From JAFGRU01 sp016934985 (GTDB taxonomy: Bacteria > Desulfobacterota > Desulfuromonadia > Desulfuromonadales > JAAYDE01), in contig CAXXJQ010000003.1 of assembly GCA_963665045.2 (NCBI GenBank), positions 1,178,001-1,242,000 of the forward strand: a DNA stretch of 64,000 nt, in the 5' to 3' direction. Shown piece after piece: positions 25,725 to 34,571 of the stretch. Under the pieces are notes generated by a model that was given only the letters and a program-made list of their open reading frames with translations, had not been told where the DNA came from and made no database searches. Position numbers and translations under genes: made by a program. Every line of letters begins with the position of its first letter. Within the stretch, counting starts at the first letter, position 1.

Positions 25725-28700
25725 ATGAAACCCCGAAGCCTCTGCTTTAAGAAAAAATACTGGAAACCCTTCAGAATACTGATGTACCTGTTCGCTATTG
25801 TGCTCCTTGGAACAATAAACGCATCAGGTGAGGACGGCGGAACTTCAAAACCTTTCGCTAAACGTAACATCCTTCCCCATAACCCTCCAGCGCACCAAAT
25901 CGTTATTGGTGGAGACCATAGCTTTCCACCTTTCGAATTTCTCGACGAAAACGGTCAACCAGCGGGTTTTAATACCGCCATAACCCGGGCGGTTGCCAGC
26001 CAGGTGGGCCTCGATGTCGATATCCGCCTTGGGCCATGGACAAAGAGTCTTGAACAAATGGCCCTTGGTCGAATCGATGCTATTCAAGGCATGTTCTACT
26101 CACCGAACCGTGACCTGATTTTCGACTTCAGTACACCCTATACAGTCATTCACTACGTCGCCGTCAGCCGTAAATCCAACGGATTGCCGCCTGCCAGGAT
26201 CTCTGATCTTGTGGGCCAACGCATTGTTGTCGCGAATGGCGACATCATGCACGATTTCCTTGTGGAGCAGGGTTTGGCCAACCAGATTTCCGTTGCTTTT
26301 ACCATGGAGGATGCCCTGAGGAAACTGGCCGGGGGGCAATATGATTGTGCCCTTGTCGCCCGTTTGACGGCGCTTTACTGGATCAAAAAGCACCAGTTGA
26401 ACAACCTCGTGATCGGCCAGCGGCCGTTTATTTCCCCCGAATACTGCTATGCCGTGTCGCACGAAAGCAGCGCTCTTTTGGGCCAATTCAACGAAGGCCT
26501 AAAAATTATCAAGGAAAGCGGCGAATATCGCAGGATTTATAACCAGCATCTAGGTATCTATACAGAAGCTGCTCCACGTTTGGCAACCATTCTTCGGTAT
26601 ATTTTGTTTGTGGCCGTTCCATCCCTTGTTATCCTTTTGACTGTACTGATATGGGTTTGGTCGCTCCGCAAAGAAGTAGCACGCCGTACCAGGGAATTAC
26701 ATAAGGAAACCAACCGTCGCCAGGTCCTTCTTGACAAATCGAGGGACGGTATTGTCGTCCTCGACAAGAATTGCAAAGTCTATGAGACCAACCAGAGCTT
26801 TGCTGAAATGCTGGGTTATTCTATGCAGGAAGTTCTTCAGCTGAATGTCTGGGACTGGGATGCCCAATGGACACAAGAAGAATTGCTGGAAAAAGCAAAA
26901 GAGATAAAGGCCAACGGGTGCTTGTTTGAAACCCGCCACCGGCGAAAAGATGGCACCTCTCTTGACGTCGAAATCAGTACCACTGAGACTGTCATCGAAG
27001 GCAAAAAGGTGTTTTGCTGTATTTGCCGGGATATCACCGAACGTAAGCAAGCCGAGCAGGCGTTACGGGAAAGTGAAGAGAAATACCGCCTACTGGCTGA
27101 AAATGCTTCGGACCTCATCTGGACTTATAGCCTGGAAGAAAATCGGTATTTATATATCAGTCCTTCGATCAAGAAAATTTTCGGCTATACGATTGAAGAG
27201 GGTCTGAGTGTATCCCTTGAGGATCATCTGCCCCCTGAAATTTTGTCGCGGGTATATCAAACCAATGAAGAAATATTGGCAGATAAATCAGACCGACCTC
27301 AGGAATGCGTCTTTGAGATGGAGCAGATCAAAAAGAACGGAACCGTCATTTTGACCGAGGTTGCAATTTCTGTTGTCAGGGATACAGAAGGAACCCCTTT
27401 CGCTATTCAGGGAATTACCCGCGACATAACTGAACGCAAGCTTGCGGTTGCCAATTTGAATATGAGTTTCCAGGCGATGGAAGCTTGCAATAACGGCATT
27501 ATGATTTGCGATGGTTTAAACCCGAATTATCCAATTTGCTACGTTAATCCGGCTTTCGAAAAAATTAGCGATTTTAACAAGGATGAGGTTCTGGGCCTGA
27601 ATCCGTGTTTATTGGTAGATAATGACCTTAATCGAGTAGGATTTTTGGAGATTTCCCAAGCTTTAAAAGAACAGGTGGAAATTGCTGTTGAGATCAGCAA
27701 TCAACGGAAAGATGGCAGCCAGAGCTGGAATCAACTGAAAATCGCTCCGGTGCGCAATAGCGATGACCAGGTTACTCATTTTATCGGAATAATAGACGAT
27801 ATCACGGTGCGCAAACAACACGAACAGGAGCTTGAGCACAAGGCAACCCATGATGCTCTGACCGGTCTGGCCAACCGCAACCTCCTTGAAGACCGGATTA
27901 ACCAAAGTATCTACTACGCCCAACGTTCCAAGCGCATAGTTGCAGTTCTGCTCCTCGATCTGGATCGTTTCAAAAGAATCAACGATACTTTCGGACACAG
28001 TTCCGGTGACACGCTCCTCAAAAAAGTGGCCTTGCGTTTATCCCGTTCCATTCGTGAATGCGACACAGTGGCCCGTTTTGGCGGCGATGAATTCGTTATC
28101 GTACTGGCTGAGATTGCCGAATTTTCCGATATTGGTATTGTGACCAAAAAAATCCTCGAAAATCTGTCTCATCCGATCAAAATAAACAACCAGGAGTTTG
28201 AAATCAATACCAGTGTCGGAATCAGTTTTTTCCCGGGAAATGGCCCGAACGCGGAAACCCTGATTCAGAAAGCCGACCTGGCCATGTTCCAGGCAAAGCA
28301 GGCCGGCGGCAATACATCCCGCTATTTCTCTCCGGAAATGACGGCAAAAGCCCAGGAATTGATCAGCATCGAGGCGGGAATACGCGAAGCACTTAAAAAA
28401 GAAGAGTTTTTGCTTTATTACCAGCCTAAAGTCGATCTTCGAAGCGGTCAAATAAAAGGCTGCGAGGCCCTGGTGCGTTGGCAGCATCCCCAAAAGGGGT
28501 TAATGGGACCAGACACTTTTATTCCGGCAGCAGAGGAGAGCGGGCTCATTTTACCATTGGGTAAATGGATTATGGAAACGGCTTGCCGGCAGGCAAAGTC
28601 CTGGTGCATATCTGGTTTTAATAATTTTAACATTTCAGTCAACGTTTCTGCTCGTCAATTCAGGCAGGAAAATTTCGTCGGACAGGTTTTTGAGGTACTT

Positions 28701-29147
28701 GAAAATACCGGTGTTGAGCCAGGAATGATATCCCTGGAGATCACAGAGAGCATGGTTATTGAAGATATTTCGAACGCGGTGAGGATCTTGACGCTACTAA
28801 AGAATAAGGGTTTAGGTCTGCACCTTGATGATTTTGGCACCGGCTTTTCAAATTTCAACAGTTTGCGGCAGTTCAAAGTAGACTGTCTGAAAATCGACCG
28901 TTCGTTTATCGCCGATGCACTCAGTGAACCCAGCGCTGCGGCAGTAGTGCAAAGTATCATTGCCATCGCCCACAATCTGAGGCTTGTGGCTGTGGCAGAA
29001 GGAGTTGAGACCCAAGAACAGCTTGATTTTCTTTTGGATAACCAATGCGATGAATATCAAGGCTATTTTTTCAGTCGACCGGTGCCCCCGGAGGAATTCA
29101 TAAAACTGATCAGCCCCGGGGAATGTCAAACAAAATTGCCCAATTAA
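25725..29147 (+). CDS. Membrane sensor: SBP3 - TM - three PAS - GGDEF - EAL
   Basis: 1140-aa c-di-GMP enzyme. Residues 1-36: signal/anchor. About 55-285: periplasmic substrate-binding (type 3) domain, amino-acid-binding-like (IVIGGDHSFPPFEF, FSTPYTVIHYVAVS). TM about 290-315. PAS/PAC about 333-450, 453-570 and 575-700, each ending in the D-I-T-x-R-K/ERK motif. GGDEF domain about 705-870 with RFGGDEF (near 784) and an RxxD inhibition site (RECD). EAL domain about 885-1130 with CEALVRW and DDFGTGFSN (near 1034). Both catalytic motifs look intact, so it could make or break c-di-GMP. The solute domain suggests control by an external amino acid or similar ligand. It lies between two Liv operons. 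Confidence 0.93.
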   Translation: MKPRSLCFKKKYWKPFRILMYLFAIVLLGTINASGEDGGTSKPFAKRNILPHNPPAHQIVIGGDHSFPPFEFLDENGQPAGFNTAITRAVASQVGLDVDIRLGPWTKSLEQMALGRIDAIQGMFYSPNRDLIFDFSTPYTVIHYVAVSRKSNGLPPARISDLVGQRIVVANGDIMHDFLVEQGLANQISVAFTMEDALRKLAGGQYDCALVARLTALYWIKKHQLNNLVIGQRPFISPEYCYAVSHESSALLGQFNEGLKIIKESGEYRRIYNQHLGIYTEAAPRLATILRYILFVAVPSLVILLTVLIWVWSLRKEVARRTRELHKETNRRQVLLDKSRDGIVVLDKNCKVYETNQSFAEMLGYSMQEVLQLNVWDWDAQWTQEELLEKAKEIKANGCLFETRHRRKDGTSLDVEISTTETVIEGKKVFCCICRDITERKQAEQALRESEEKYRLLAENASDLIWTYSLEENRYLYISPSIKKIFGYTIEEGLSVSLEDHLPPEILSRVYQTNEEILADKSDRPQECVFEMEQIKKNGTVILTEVAISVVRDTEGTPFAIQGITRDITERKLAVANLNMSFQAMEACNNGIMICDGLNPNYPICYVNPAFEKISDFNKDEVLGLNPCLLVDNDLNRVGFLEISQALKEQVEIAVEISNQRKDGSQSWNQLKIAPVRNSDDQVTHFIGIIDDITVRKQHEQELEHKATHDALTGLANRNLLEDRINQSIYYAQRSKRIVAVLLLDLDRFKRINDTFGHSSGDTLLKKVALRLSRSIRECDTVARFGGDEFVIVLAEIAEFSDIGIVTKKILENLSHPIKINNQEFEINTSVGISFFPGNGPNAETLIQKADLAMFQAKQAGGNTSRYFSPEMTAKAQELISIEAGIREALKKEEFLLYYQPKVDLRSGQIKGCEALVRWQHPQKGLMGPDTFIPAAEESGLILPLGKWIMETACRQAKSWCISGFNNFNISVNVSARQFRQENFVGQVFEVLENTGVEPGMISLEITESMVIEDISNAVRILTLLKNKGLGLHLDDFGTGFSNFNSLRQFKVDCLKIDRSFIADALSEPSAAAVVQSIIAIAHNLRLVAVAEGVETQEQLDFLLDNQCDEYQGYFFSRPVPPEEFIKLISPGECQTKLPN

Positions 29148-29331
29148 AGATTCAGATTTAGAACTCCAATCTGCTCATCCTATTGAACTAAATTTAGATA
29201 TCAGTTTATTTTTCATATTTAAACTTTTCAAGCAATTCCAAGGGAATGGTAAAGTTTTTATGATTTGAACATATTAAACTTCCCCTCTTGCTTCCATCAG
29301 TAATCCCCTCCGTTTGCTTCTTTCCAAACAC

Positions 29332-29359
29332 AAAAAAGGCCTCTCCTTTTGGAGAGACC
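29332..29359 (-). terminator. Terminator of the helical hypothetical gene (minus strand)
   Basis: GGCCTCTCC (29338-29346) and GGAGAGACC (29351-29359) form a stem with one mismatch. On the minus strand it is followed by TTTTTT. It lies 30 bases after the end of the gene at 29388. Confidence 0.7.
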
Positions 29360-29387
29360 CCATTGTGTTTCAGGTAAATCTTTGCCC

Positions 29388-29993
29388 CTATCCCTCCTGG
29401 AGAAGTCTGACAATCTCGTGCTCATGGTGCGAGATGGTCCGAATGCTGTCAAGAATAGCAAGGAAGACCGGTGCGGCTTGGGGAAGACAAAGCCCCTCGA
29501 TGAGGCGCGCCTCGTGATCGGTGGCAAAATCGATACATTTCTGGGACATGTCTTCAATTTTTTCAAGGACATAATCACGCAGGATAGGATTCTCCGTCAG
29601 GAAAATGTCAGCAAGGGAGCGAAATATTCCAGCCTCGTGATCGAACAGAAAATTGGTTTGCATCATCCCCTTGTTGGAGAAGAGGATACCTTCCCGAATC
29701 TGTTTTTTAAGGGGATCCACAAGTTCGTTAATTGCATCCTGGATCAGCTCCATATGGGAAAGAATGCTTTGCAGGCGAACCACCAGTTTTTCACTTGAAG
29801 AAAGGCCCACCGCCTCTTTTTTGGCGACCTCAATATCCTGGGCAAGACGCTTCTGGATTTTTGTGGTCTCGTGCAGGTAACTCTGATTCTGACGGTTGAA
29901 GGCATTCCTGAGAGTCAGAATCATTTCCGTCAAATCATTGAGGATTGGCACCAGAATTTCGCTCTGATCCCTTTTGAACCCTGAAGTCATCAT
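29388..29993 (-). CDS. All-helical hypothetical protein, 201 aa
   Basis: No family recognised. The protein is predicted to be almost entirely alpha-helical, with long amphipathic helices (ILVPILNDLTEMILTLRNAF, RLQSILSHMELIQDAINEL) and many His/Glu pairs (FDHEAGIF, DHEARLIEG, ISHHEHEIVRLL) that could bind metal. The overall look recalls PhoU-like or hemerythrin-like helix bundles, but no diagnostic motif is complete. There is no signal peptide, so it is cytoplasmic. GGAGGGA precedes two ATGs (29993 and 29990), and either may be used. Single gene with its own terminator. Confidence 0.7.
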   Translation of the reverse strand: MMTSGFKRDQSEILVPILNDLTEMILTLRNAFNRQNQSYLHETTKIQKRLAQDIEVAKKEAVGLSSSEKLVVRLQSILSHMELIQDAINELVDPLKKQIREGILFSNKGMMQTNFLFDHEAGIFRSLADIFLTENPILRDYVLEKIEDMSQKCIDFATDHEARLIEGLCLPQAAPVFLAILDSIRTISHHEHEIVRLLQEG

Positions 29994-30120
29994 AGGTCCC
30001 TCCTTACCCGGCTGAAATTGGGGTTCGTTTGATCTTCCTTAATAGAATTTTAACACAACGAAACGATTCGTACAGGATGAGAATAAAAATAAAGAGAACA
30101 CCAATGAAATCCCGGAACTT

Positions 30121-30615
30121 TCATGAGGATGGCGGTTGGGCAGGCTCCAACTTTTTGCAAGGTACCTCAATAAAAAAGACCTGCCCCTTGCGTTGGATAA
30201 AAAGCTCAGTGGAAACCTTTTCGGGGACATAATTGCTGGAAGCCGGAGCGGTGGCACATTCAACCCGATAGTTTTCATGGAGCCGTAAAGCAGGGATAAA
30301 TGCGGGAATGTGGTATTGGATGCCGTCGACCCGGCAGACAATTTCGTTGCGCAATTCCGGTTCCTCGGAGTCTTTAGCCTGATTGCCGTTGTTGTCATGA
30401 TAGGCGTTGATAAGAAGCAGTCCACGCTCAGTCGGCATGCCGGGAGCGGAACCGAAAATCATATTGAAAATATTGCCTTGTTTTTCTCTTTCTTCTTTTT
30501 CCTGGACCTGGATTTCTTTAGAAAGGTTTTCCGCGGCCATAGAAGGACCAGGCACCTTTAATCCAAAAAAAGTGCAAACAGTTAGGAACAAGAGGATTTT
30601 TACCCATTGGGACAT
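30121..30615 (-). CDS. Secreted hypothetical protein with a DxNxNG-type loop
   Basis: 164-aa protein with a signal peptide (residues 1-27, cut near PSMAA). A charged segment (KEIQVQEKEEREKQG) follows, then a beta-rich domain starting LLLINAYHDNNGNQAKDSEE. This resembles the acidic loop of SdrD B-like / transthyretin-like domains that bind calcium (D-x-N-x-N-G). Two Cys (EIVCRVDG, RVECATA) could form a disulfide, and a third near the end (VPCKKLEP) is unpaired. No ribosome site is obvious. Function unknown; likely periplasmic. Confidence 0.65.
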   Translation of the reverse strand: MSQWVKILLFLTVCTFFGLKVPGPSMAAENLSKEIQVQEKEEREKQGNIFNMIFGSAPGMPTERGLLLINAYHDNNGNQAKDSEEPELRNEIVCRVDGIQYHIPAFIPALRLHENYRVECATAPASSNYVPEKVSTELFIQRKGQVFFIEVPCKKLEPAQPPSS

Positions 30616-30765
30616 AGAATGCGAAACCTATATTATTGATACCTATGATAACAGCATAAAAAAATTTTACCTACGGGGTCTTTAAAACGTGGATAATACC
30701 GCTCAGTTTTAATGATGTCCGGCCTAAACAGAAAGAAATTCAAAATAAGGAATGAGGTACAGGCA

Positions 30766-31473
30766 TTAAAGACCAAGATAGGCTTTTTTTACATCTTCGT
30801 TGTCGAGGAGATTGGCTGCGCTGTCGGCCAGCGTGATAGTACCGTTTTCCATGACATAGCCCCGATGGGCTACTTTTAAAGCCAGGTTGGCATTCTGCTC
30901 GACCAGAAAGATGGTGGTTTTTTGCTCCGAATTGATTTTGCGTATAATTTCAAAAATTTGTTGAATGATCAAAGGGGCCAATCCCAAAGATGGTTCATCC
31001 AGGAGCAGCAGGCGTGGCTTGGCCATGAGCGCGCGGGAGATAGCAAGCATCTGCTGCTCACCGCCGCTAAGAGTACCGCCCTGTTGATGGCGTCGTTGAG
31101 CGAGGATAGGAAAAAGGTCTAAAACGTACTCGAGATCTGTCTTAATACCATGATGATCGGTACGCAGGTAAGCGCCCATTTCGAGATTTTCCTTGACCGT
31201 CAGGCCGGGAAAGATATGCCGTCCTTCGGGAACCTGGCAAATACCTAAAGCGACAATTTTTTCAGTTGTCATGTTGTGGATGGGCGTGCCGCGAAAAAAT
31301 ATTTCCCCCTGCTTAGGTGGAACGACCCCACAGATGGACATGAGGGTGGTGGTCTTCCCGGCTCCATTGGCACCGATGAGGGTGATGATCTCCCCTTCCC
31401 CAATATCGAGGGTAATCCCTTTTAGGGCCTGGATGTTGCCGTAATAAGTTTGAATGTTATTGACCTTAAGCAT
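30766..31473 (-). CDS. livF: Branched-chain amino acid ABC ATPase LivF (operon 2)
   Basis: 235-aa ABC ATPase from ATG 31473, set by GGGGGAGGAAG upstream within the end of livG; an in-frame ATG at 31557 would overlap livG too far. Walker A GANGAGKTT, signature LSGGEQQMLAISRALMA, Walker B LLLLDEPSLGLAPL, LVEQNANLAL and the tail NLLDNEDVKKAYLGL. It overlaps livG by 8 bases. No convincing terminator follows in the 150 bases to the next gene. Confidence 0.95.
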   Translation of the reverse strand: MLKVNNIQTYYGNIQALKGITLDIGEGEIITLIGANGAGKTTTLMSICGVVPPKQGEIFFRGTPIHNMTTEKIVALGICQVPEGRHIFPGLTVKENLEMGAYLRTDHHGIKTDLEYVLDLFPILAQRRHQQGGTLSGGEQQMLAISRALMAKPRLLLLDEPSLGLAPLIIQQIFEIIRKINSEQKTTIFLVEQNANLALKVAHRGYVMENGTITLADSAANLLDNEDVKKAYLGL

Positions 31474-32257
31474 GGACTTCCTCCCCCAGATAGGCTTCGA
31501 TGACTTTTGGATTTTCCCGTATTTCCAGGGGCGTTCCTTTGGCGATTTCACGGCCATACTCCATGACGAAGATACGGTCGGATATATTCATGACCAATTT
31601 CATATCATGTTCGATGAGGAGAATGGATATTCCTTCCTCATTTTTTATCTTGGTGATGAGATCATCAAGCTCTTTGGTCTCCTGCGGGTTCATGCCGGCA
31701 GCCGGTTCATCCAGAAGAAGAAGAAACGGTTCAGTGGCCATGGCGCGGGCGATTTCCAGACGCCGTTGAGCACCATAAGGAAGGTTCTTGGCAAACTCGT
31801 TGGCGTATTTTTCAAGTCCCATTTTTTCCAGAAGGTGATAACTGAAGTCAACGGTTTCTTCCTCTTCACGACGGGTATGACTGCCGCGTAGAATGGCACC
31901 CAGAATCTTGCTGGTAGTGCGGCAGTGGCGTCCAAGCATGGCATTCTCTAAAACCGTCATATTGGGGAACAGACGGATGTTCTGAAATGTCCGCGCCATG
32001 CCGGCCTGGGTAATTTTATGAGGCTTGAAACCGTTGATTCTGATAGGTTTTTTCCCCGGAGGGATAACGGAAATTTCGCCATCTGAAGGAGCGTAAATGC
32101 CGGTAATGCAGTTAAAAAAGGTCGTCTTTCCAGCGCCGTTTGGGCCAATGAGAGCCACTATCTCACCTTGGCAGACATCGAGGTTGACCTGATCAACGGC
32201 CCGCAGGCCACCGAAATCCATGGTAAGACTTTTTACGTCAAGCAACCGTTCCATCAT
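31466..32257 (-). CDS. livG: Branched-chain amino acid ABC ATPase LivG (operon 2)
   Basis: 263-aa ABC ATPase. Walker A GPNGAGKTT, GMARTFQNIRLFPNMTVLEN, signature LPYGAQRRLEIARAMAT, Walker B LLLLDEPAAGMNPQE and switch LIEHDMKLVM. The central insert KKPIRINGFKPHKI is slightly longer than in operon 1. Start overlaps the livM stop as ATGA; AAGGAGG just upstream serves as ribosome site. Confidence 0.95.
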   Translation of the reverse strand: MMERLLDVKSLTMDFGGLRAVDQVNLDVCQGEIVALIGPNGAGKTTFFNCITGIYAPSDGEISVIPPGKKPIRINGFKPHKITQAGMARTFQNIRLFPNMTVLENAMLGRHCRTTSKILGAILRGSHTRREEEETVDFSYHLLEKMGLEKYANEFAKNLPYGAQRRLEIARAMATEPFLLLLDEPAAGMNPQETKELDDLITKIKNEEGISILLIEHDMKLVMNISDRIFVMEYGREIAKGTPLEIRENPKVIEAYLGEEVHA

Positions 32258-33480
32258 CCAACCTCCTTATCTTTCTTGAGGCCCTTGAACTGATAGGTCT
32301 GTCGAACGGTGCTGACCAGGCCCTGGGGACGGAAGACCATCATGATTACCAGCACGGCGCCGAAAAGGAGCATACGGTACTCGGAGAAGGCGCGCAGATA
32401 TTCAGGCAACAGGATGAGGATAAGGGCGCTGGCGATGACTCCAACAATGGAGCCCATGCCGCCGAGAACAACAATGGAGAGGATGATTGCTGATTCCAGG
32501 AAGGTAAAGCTGGCTGGATTAATAAAAGTCGTTTTAGCCGCAAATATTACGCCTGCCATTCCCGCCCAGGTAGCTCCGAGGGCAAAGGCCGTCAACTTGG
32601 TTGCCGTTTTGTTGACTCCCATGGCCTGGCATGCAATTTCGTCTTCGCGCAGGGCAATCCAGGCCCGGCCAATGCGCGAATTGCGCAGGCGGTTGACCAC
32701 AAAAACAGTGAAAAGTGTCAGGATTATCACCAAAAAGTAAAGGAAGACGCTCGATTCGCTTAAGGAAAGCTCGACCCCTGGGATCGGTGGCCGGGGAATT
32801 TCAGCGATGCCGCTGGGCCCTTTAGAAAATTCGTTCCAGTTTTCAAGGACCAGGCGGATGATCTCTCCAAAACCAAGAGTGACAATGGCAAGGTAATCCC
32901 CCCTTAAACGTAGAACCGGAAAACCGAGGATGATCCCGAAAAGGGCAGCAAGCCCCGCCCCCAGGGGGAGACAGATCCAGAAATTAAGACCGTAATGGAG
33001 ATGAAGCAGGGCGTAACTGTAAGCCCCAACCGCATAAAAGGCTACATAGCCCAGATCAAGGAGACCTGCCAGCCCGACAACGATATTCAGTCCAAGACCA
33101 AGCATGACGTAGATCAGGGCGGTGGTCATGATGTTGACCTGATAGCGCGAGAAGATAAAGGGGAAGATAACAGCAAATACGGTCAACAGGGCAATTGCCG
33201 AATAAAAAAAGACCGGGTGTTTAATTGCCTGACGGGCATTTTGAATCCAGGGGACCCCCCTGCCCATGGCTTCTGGCTTAGGTGCTTGACGGTGTTCCAT
33301 AAAGTAGCGCCAGACAAAGGAAAGGGCAAAACTCCCCACCGCAACCATGATCATGTTGTCCCAACGCCATTCAATGGTTTTGTGGATGGTATTAACCCGA
33401 ATCACCATAATGGGGAAGGTCAAAAAGACAAACCAGACGGCGGTTATCGTAGATTTTTTTATCTCTTCAAAAATATGCAT
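32254..33480 (-). CDS. livM: Branched-chain amino acid ABC permease LivM (operon 2)
   Basis: 408-aa permease with an N-terminal hydrophobic extension and a core of about eight segments. Motifs: ALIYVMLGLGLNIVVGLAGLLDLGYVAFYAVGAYS region (about residues 140-175), PVLRLRGDYLAIVTLGFGEI and ILSIVVLGGMGSIVGV. This form has the classical GLAGLLDLGY motif, unlike the operon 1 LivM (GYQGEFSCSHPG). Overlaps livG by 4 bases and starts 44 bases after livH. Confidence 0.94.
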   Translation of the reverse strand: MHIFEEIKKSTITAVWFVFLTFPIMVIRVNTIHKTIEWRWDNMIMVAVGSFALSFVWRYFMEHRQAPKPEAMGRGVPWIQNARQAIKHPVFFYSAIALLTVFAVIFPFIFSRYQVNIMTTALIYVMLGLGLNIVVGLAGLLDLGYVAFYAVGAYSYALLHLHYGLNFWICLPLGAGLAALFGIILGFPVLRLRGDYLAIVTLGFGEIIRLVLENWNEFSKGPSGIAEIPRPPIPGVELSLSESSVFLYFLVIILTLFTVFVVNRLRNSRIGRAWIALREDEIACQAMGVNKTATKLTAFALGATWAGMAGVIFAAKTTFINPASFTFLESAIILSIVVLGGMGSIVGVIASALILILLPEYLRAFSEYRMLLFGAVLVIMMVFRPQGLVSTVRQTYQFKGLKKDKEVG

Positions 33481-33524
33481 GGTTTCACACAGAAAAGATG
33501 AAAATATAGGCTACTTTCAGCACA

Positions 33525-34427
33525 TCAAACCTTCTCGGACGAAGATTTCCCGAGAATCCCGGCAGGCCGGAAAATCAGAATGAGAACAAGAAGACCGAAG
33601 GCAAAAACATCTTCGTAATCGCTCGAAACGTAGCCGGTGGCAAAACTTTCAGTACAACCCAGAATAAGGCTGCCAACAACAGCTCCCGGGATGCTCCCGA
33701 TTCCTCCAAGGACCGCGGCGGTAAATGCCTTGATGCCGGCTATAAAACCGATATAGAAGTTGATCTGACCGATGAATGATGCAATCAGAACCCCACCGAT
33801 TGCCGCTGTTGAAGACCCAATGACAAAGGTCATGGAGATAATTTTGTTGACGTCGACGCCGACCAGCATGGCCATTTTCCGATCCTGTGCCGTGGCACGC
33901 ATGGCCTTCCCAACCTTGGTGAATTTAATCAAAACGGTCAGAAGAACCATGACCACCACCGTGGTGAAGAGAATGAAAATCTCGGGGGAACGAATGATAT
34001 GGCGGTACGGCTGCAGAAATTCAAACTCGGGAAGCAGACTCGGAAAGGGAAGAAAATCTGATGTCTGAGCCAGCAGCACATAGTTCTGGAAAAAGATCGA
34101 CATGCCTATGGCGCTAATCAGGGGAGACAGGCGCGGCGAATGGCGCAGCGGCTTATAGGCGATTTTTTCCATGGTGAAGCCGTAAGCCGAAGAGTAAATA
34201 ATCGCGAGTATACTGGCCAGGATGAGGATGGTTATCTGGCCGAGGCCGAGCATATTTAAAATACTGGCAGCAATCAGGGCTGTAAAAGCGCCGATCATGT
34301 AAATTTCACCATGGGCGAAGTTGATCAACTCGATAATGCCGTAGACCATGGTATAGCCCAGGGCTATGAGGGCGTAGATGCTGCCCTTGGTTAATCCCCC
34401 TAAAAGTAGTTCGAGAAAGTAGTCCAT
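33525..34427 (-). CDS. livH: Branched-chain amino acid ABC permease LivH (operon 2)
   Basis: 300-aa permease from ATG 34427 (MDYFLELLLGGLTKGSIYAL), the usual family start. An in-frame ATG at 34517 would add 30 non-conserved residues. The nearest AGGAG lies about 15 bases upstream of 34427, a long spacing. FAHGEIYMIGAF (about residues 37-48), IGSFIGQINFY region and GGIGSIPGAVVGSLILG are family motifs. Translocates with LivM. Confidence 0.94.
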   Translation of the reverse strand: MDYFLELLLGGLTKGSIYALIALGYTMVYGIIELINFAHGEIYMIGAFTALIAASILNMLGLGQITILILASILAIIYSSAYGFTMEKIAYKPLRHSPRLSPLISAIGMSIFFQNYVLLAQTSDFLPFPSLLPEFEFLQPYRHIIRSPEIFILFTTVVVMVLLTVLIKFTKVGKAMRATAQDRKMAMLVGVDVNKIISMTFVIGSSTAAIGGVLIASFIGQINFYIGFIAGIKAFTAAVLGGIGSIPGAVVGSLILGCTESFATGYVSSDYEDVFAFGLLVLILIFRPAGILGKSSSEKV

Positions 34428-34571
34428 AAGAAAATTGATCAGCTCCTGAAGTATGATCGTCCTTGACAACAGCAGACCATTGTAAATTTCCTTTTCAGCA
34501 AAAAAGGATGATGTCAAAAATCAAGGGACAGTCAATTAAGGCTGCCCCTTGAAATCCTTTTTCTATGTTGG

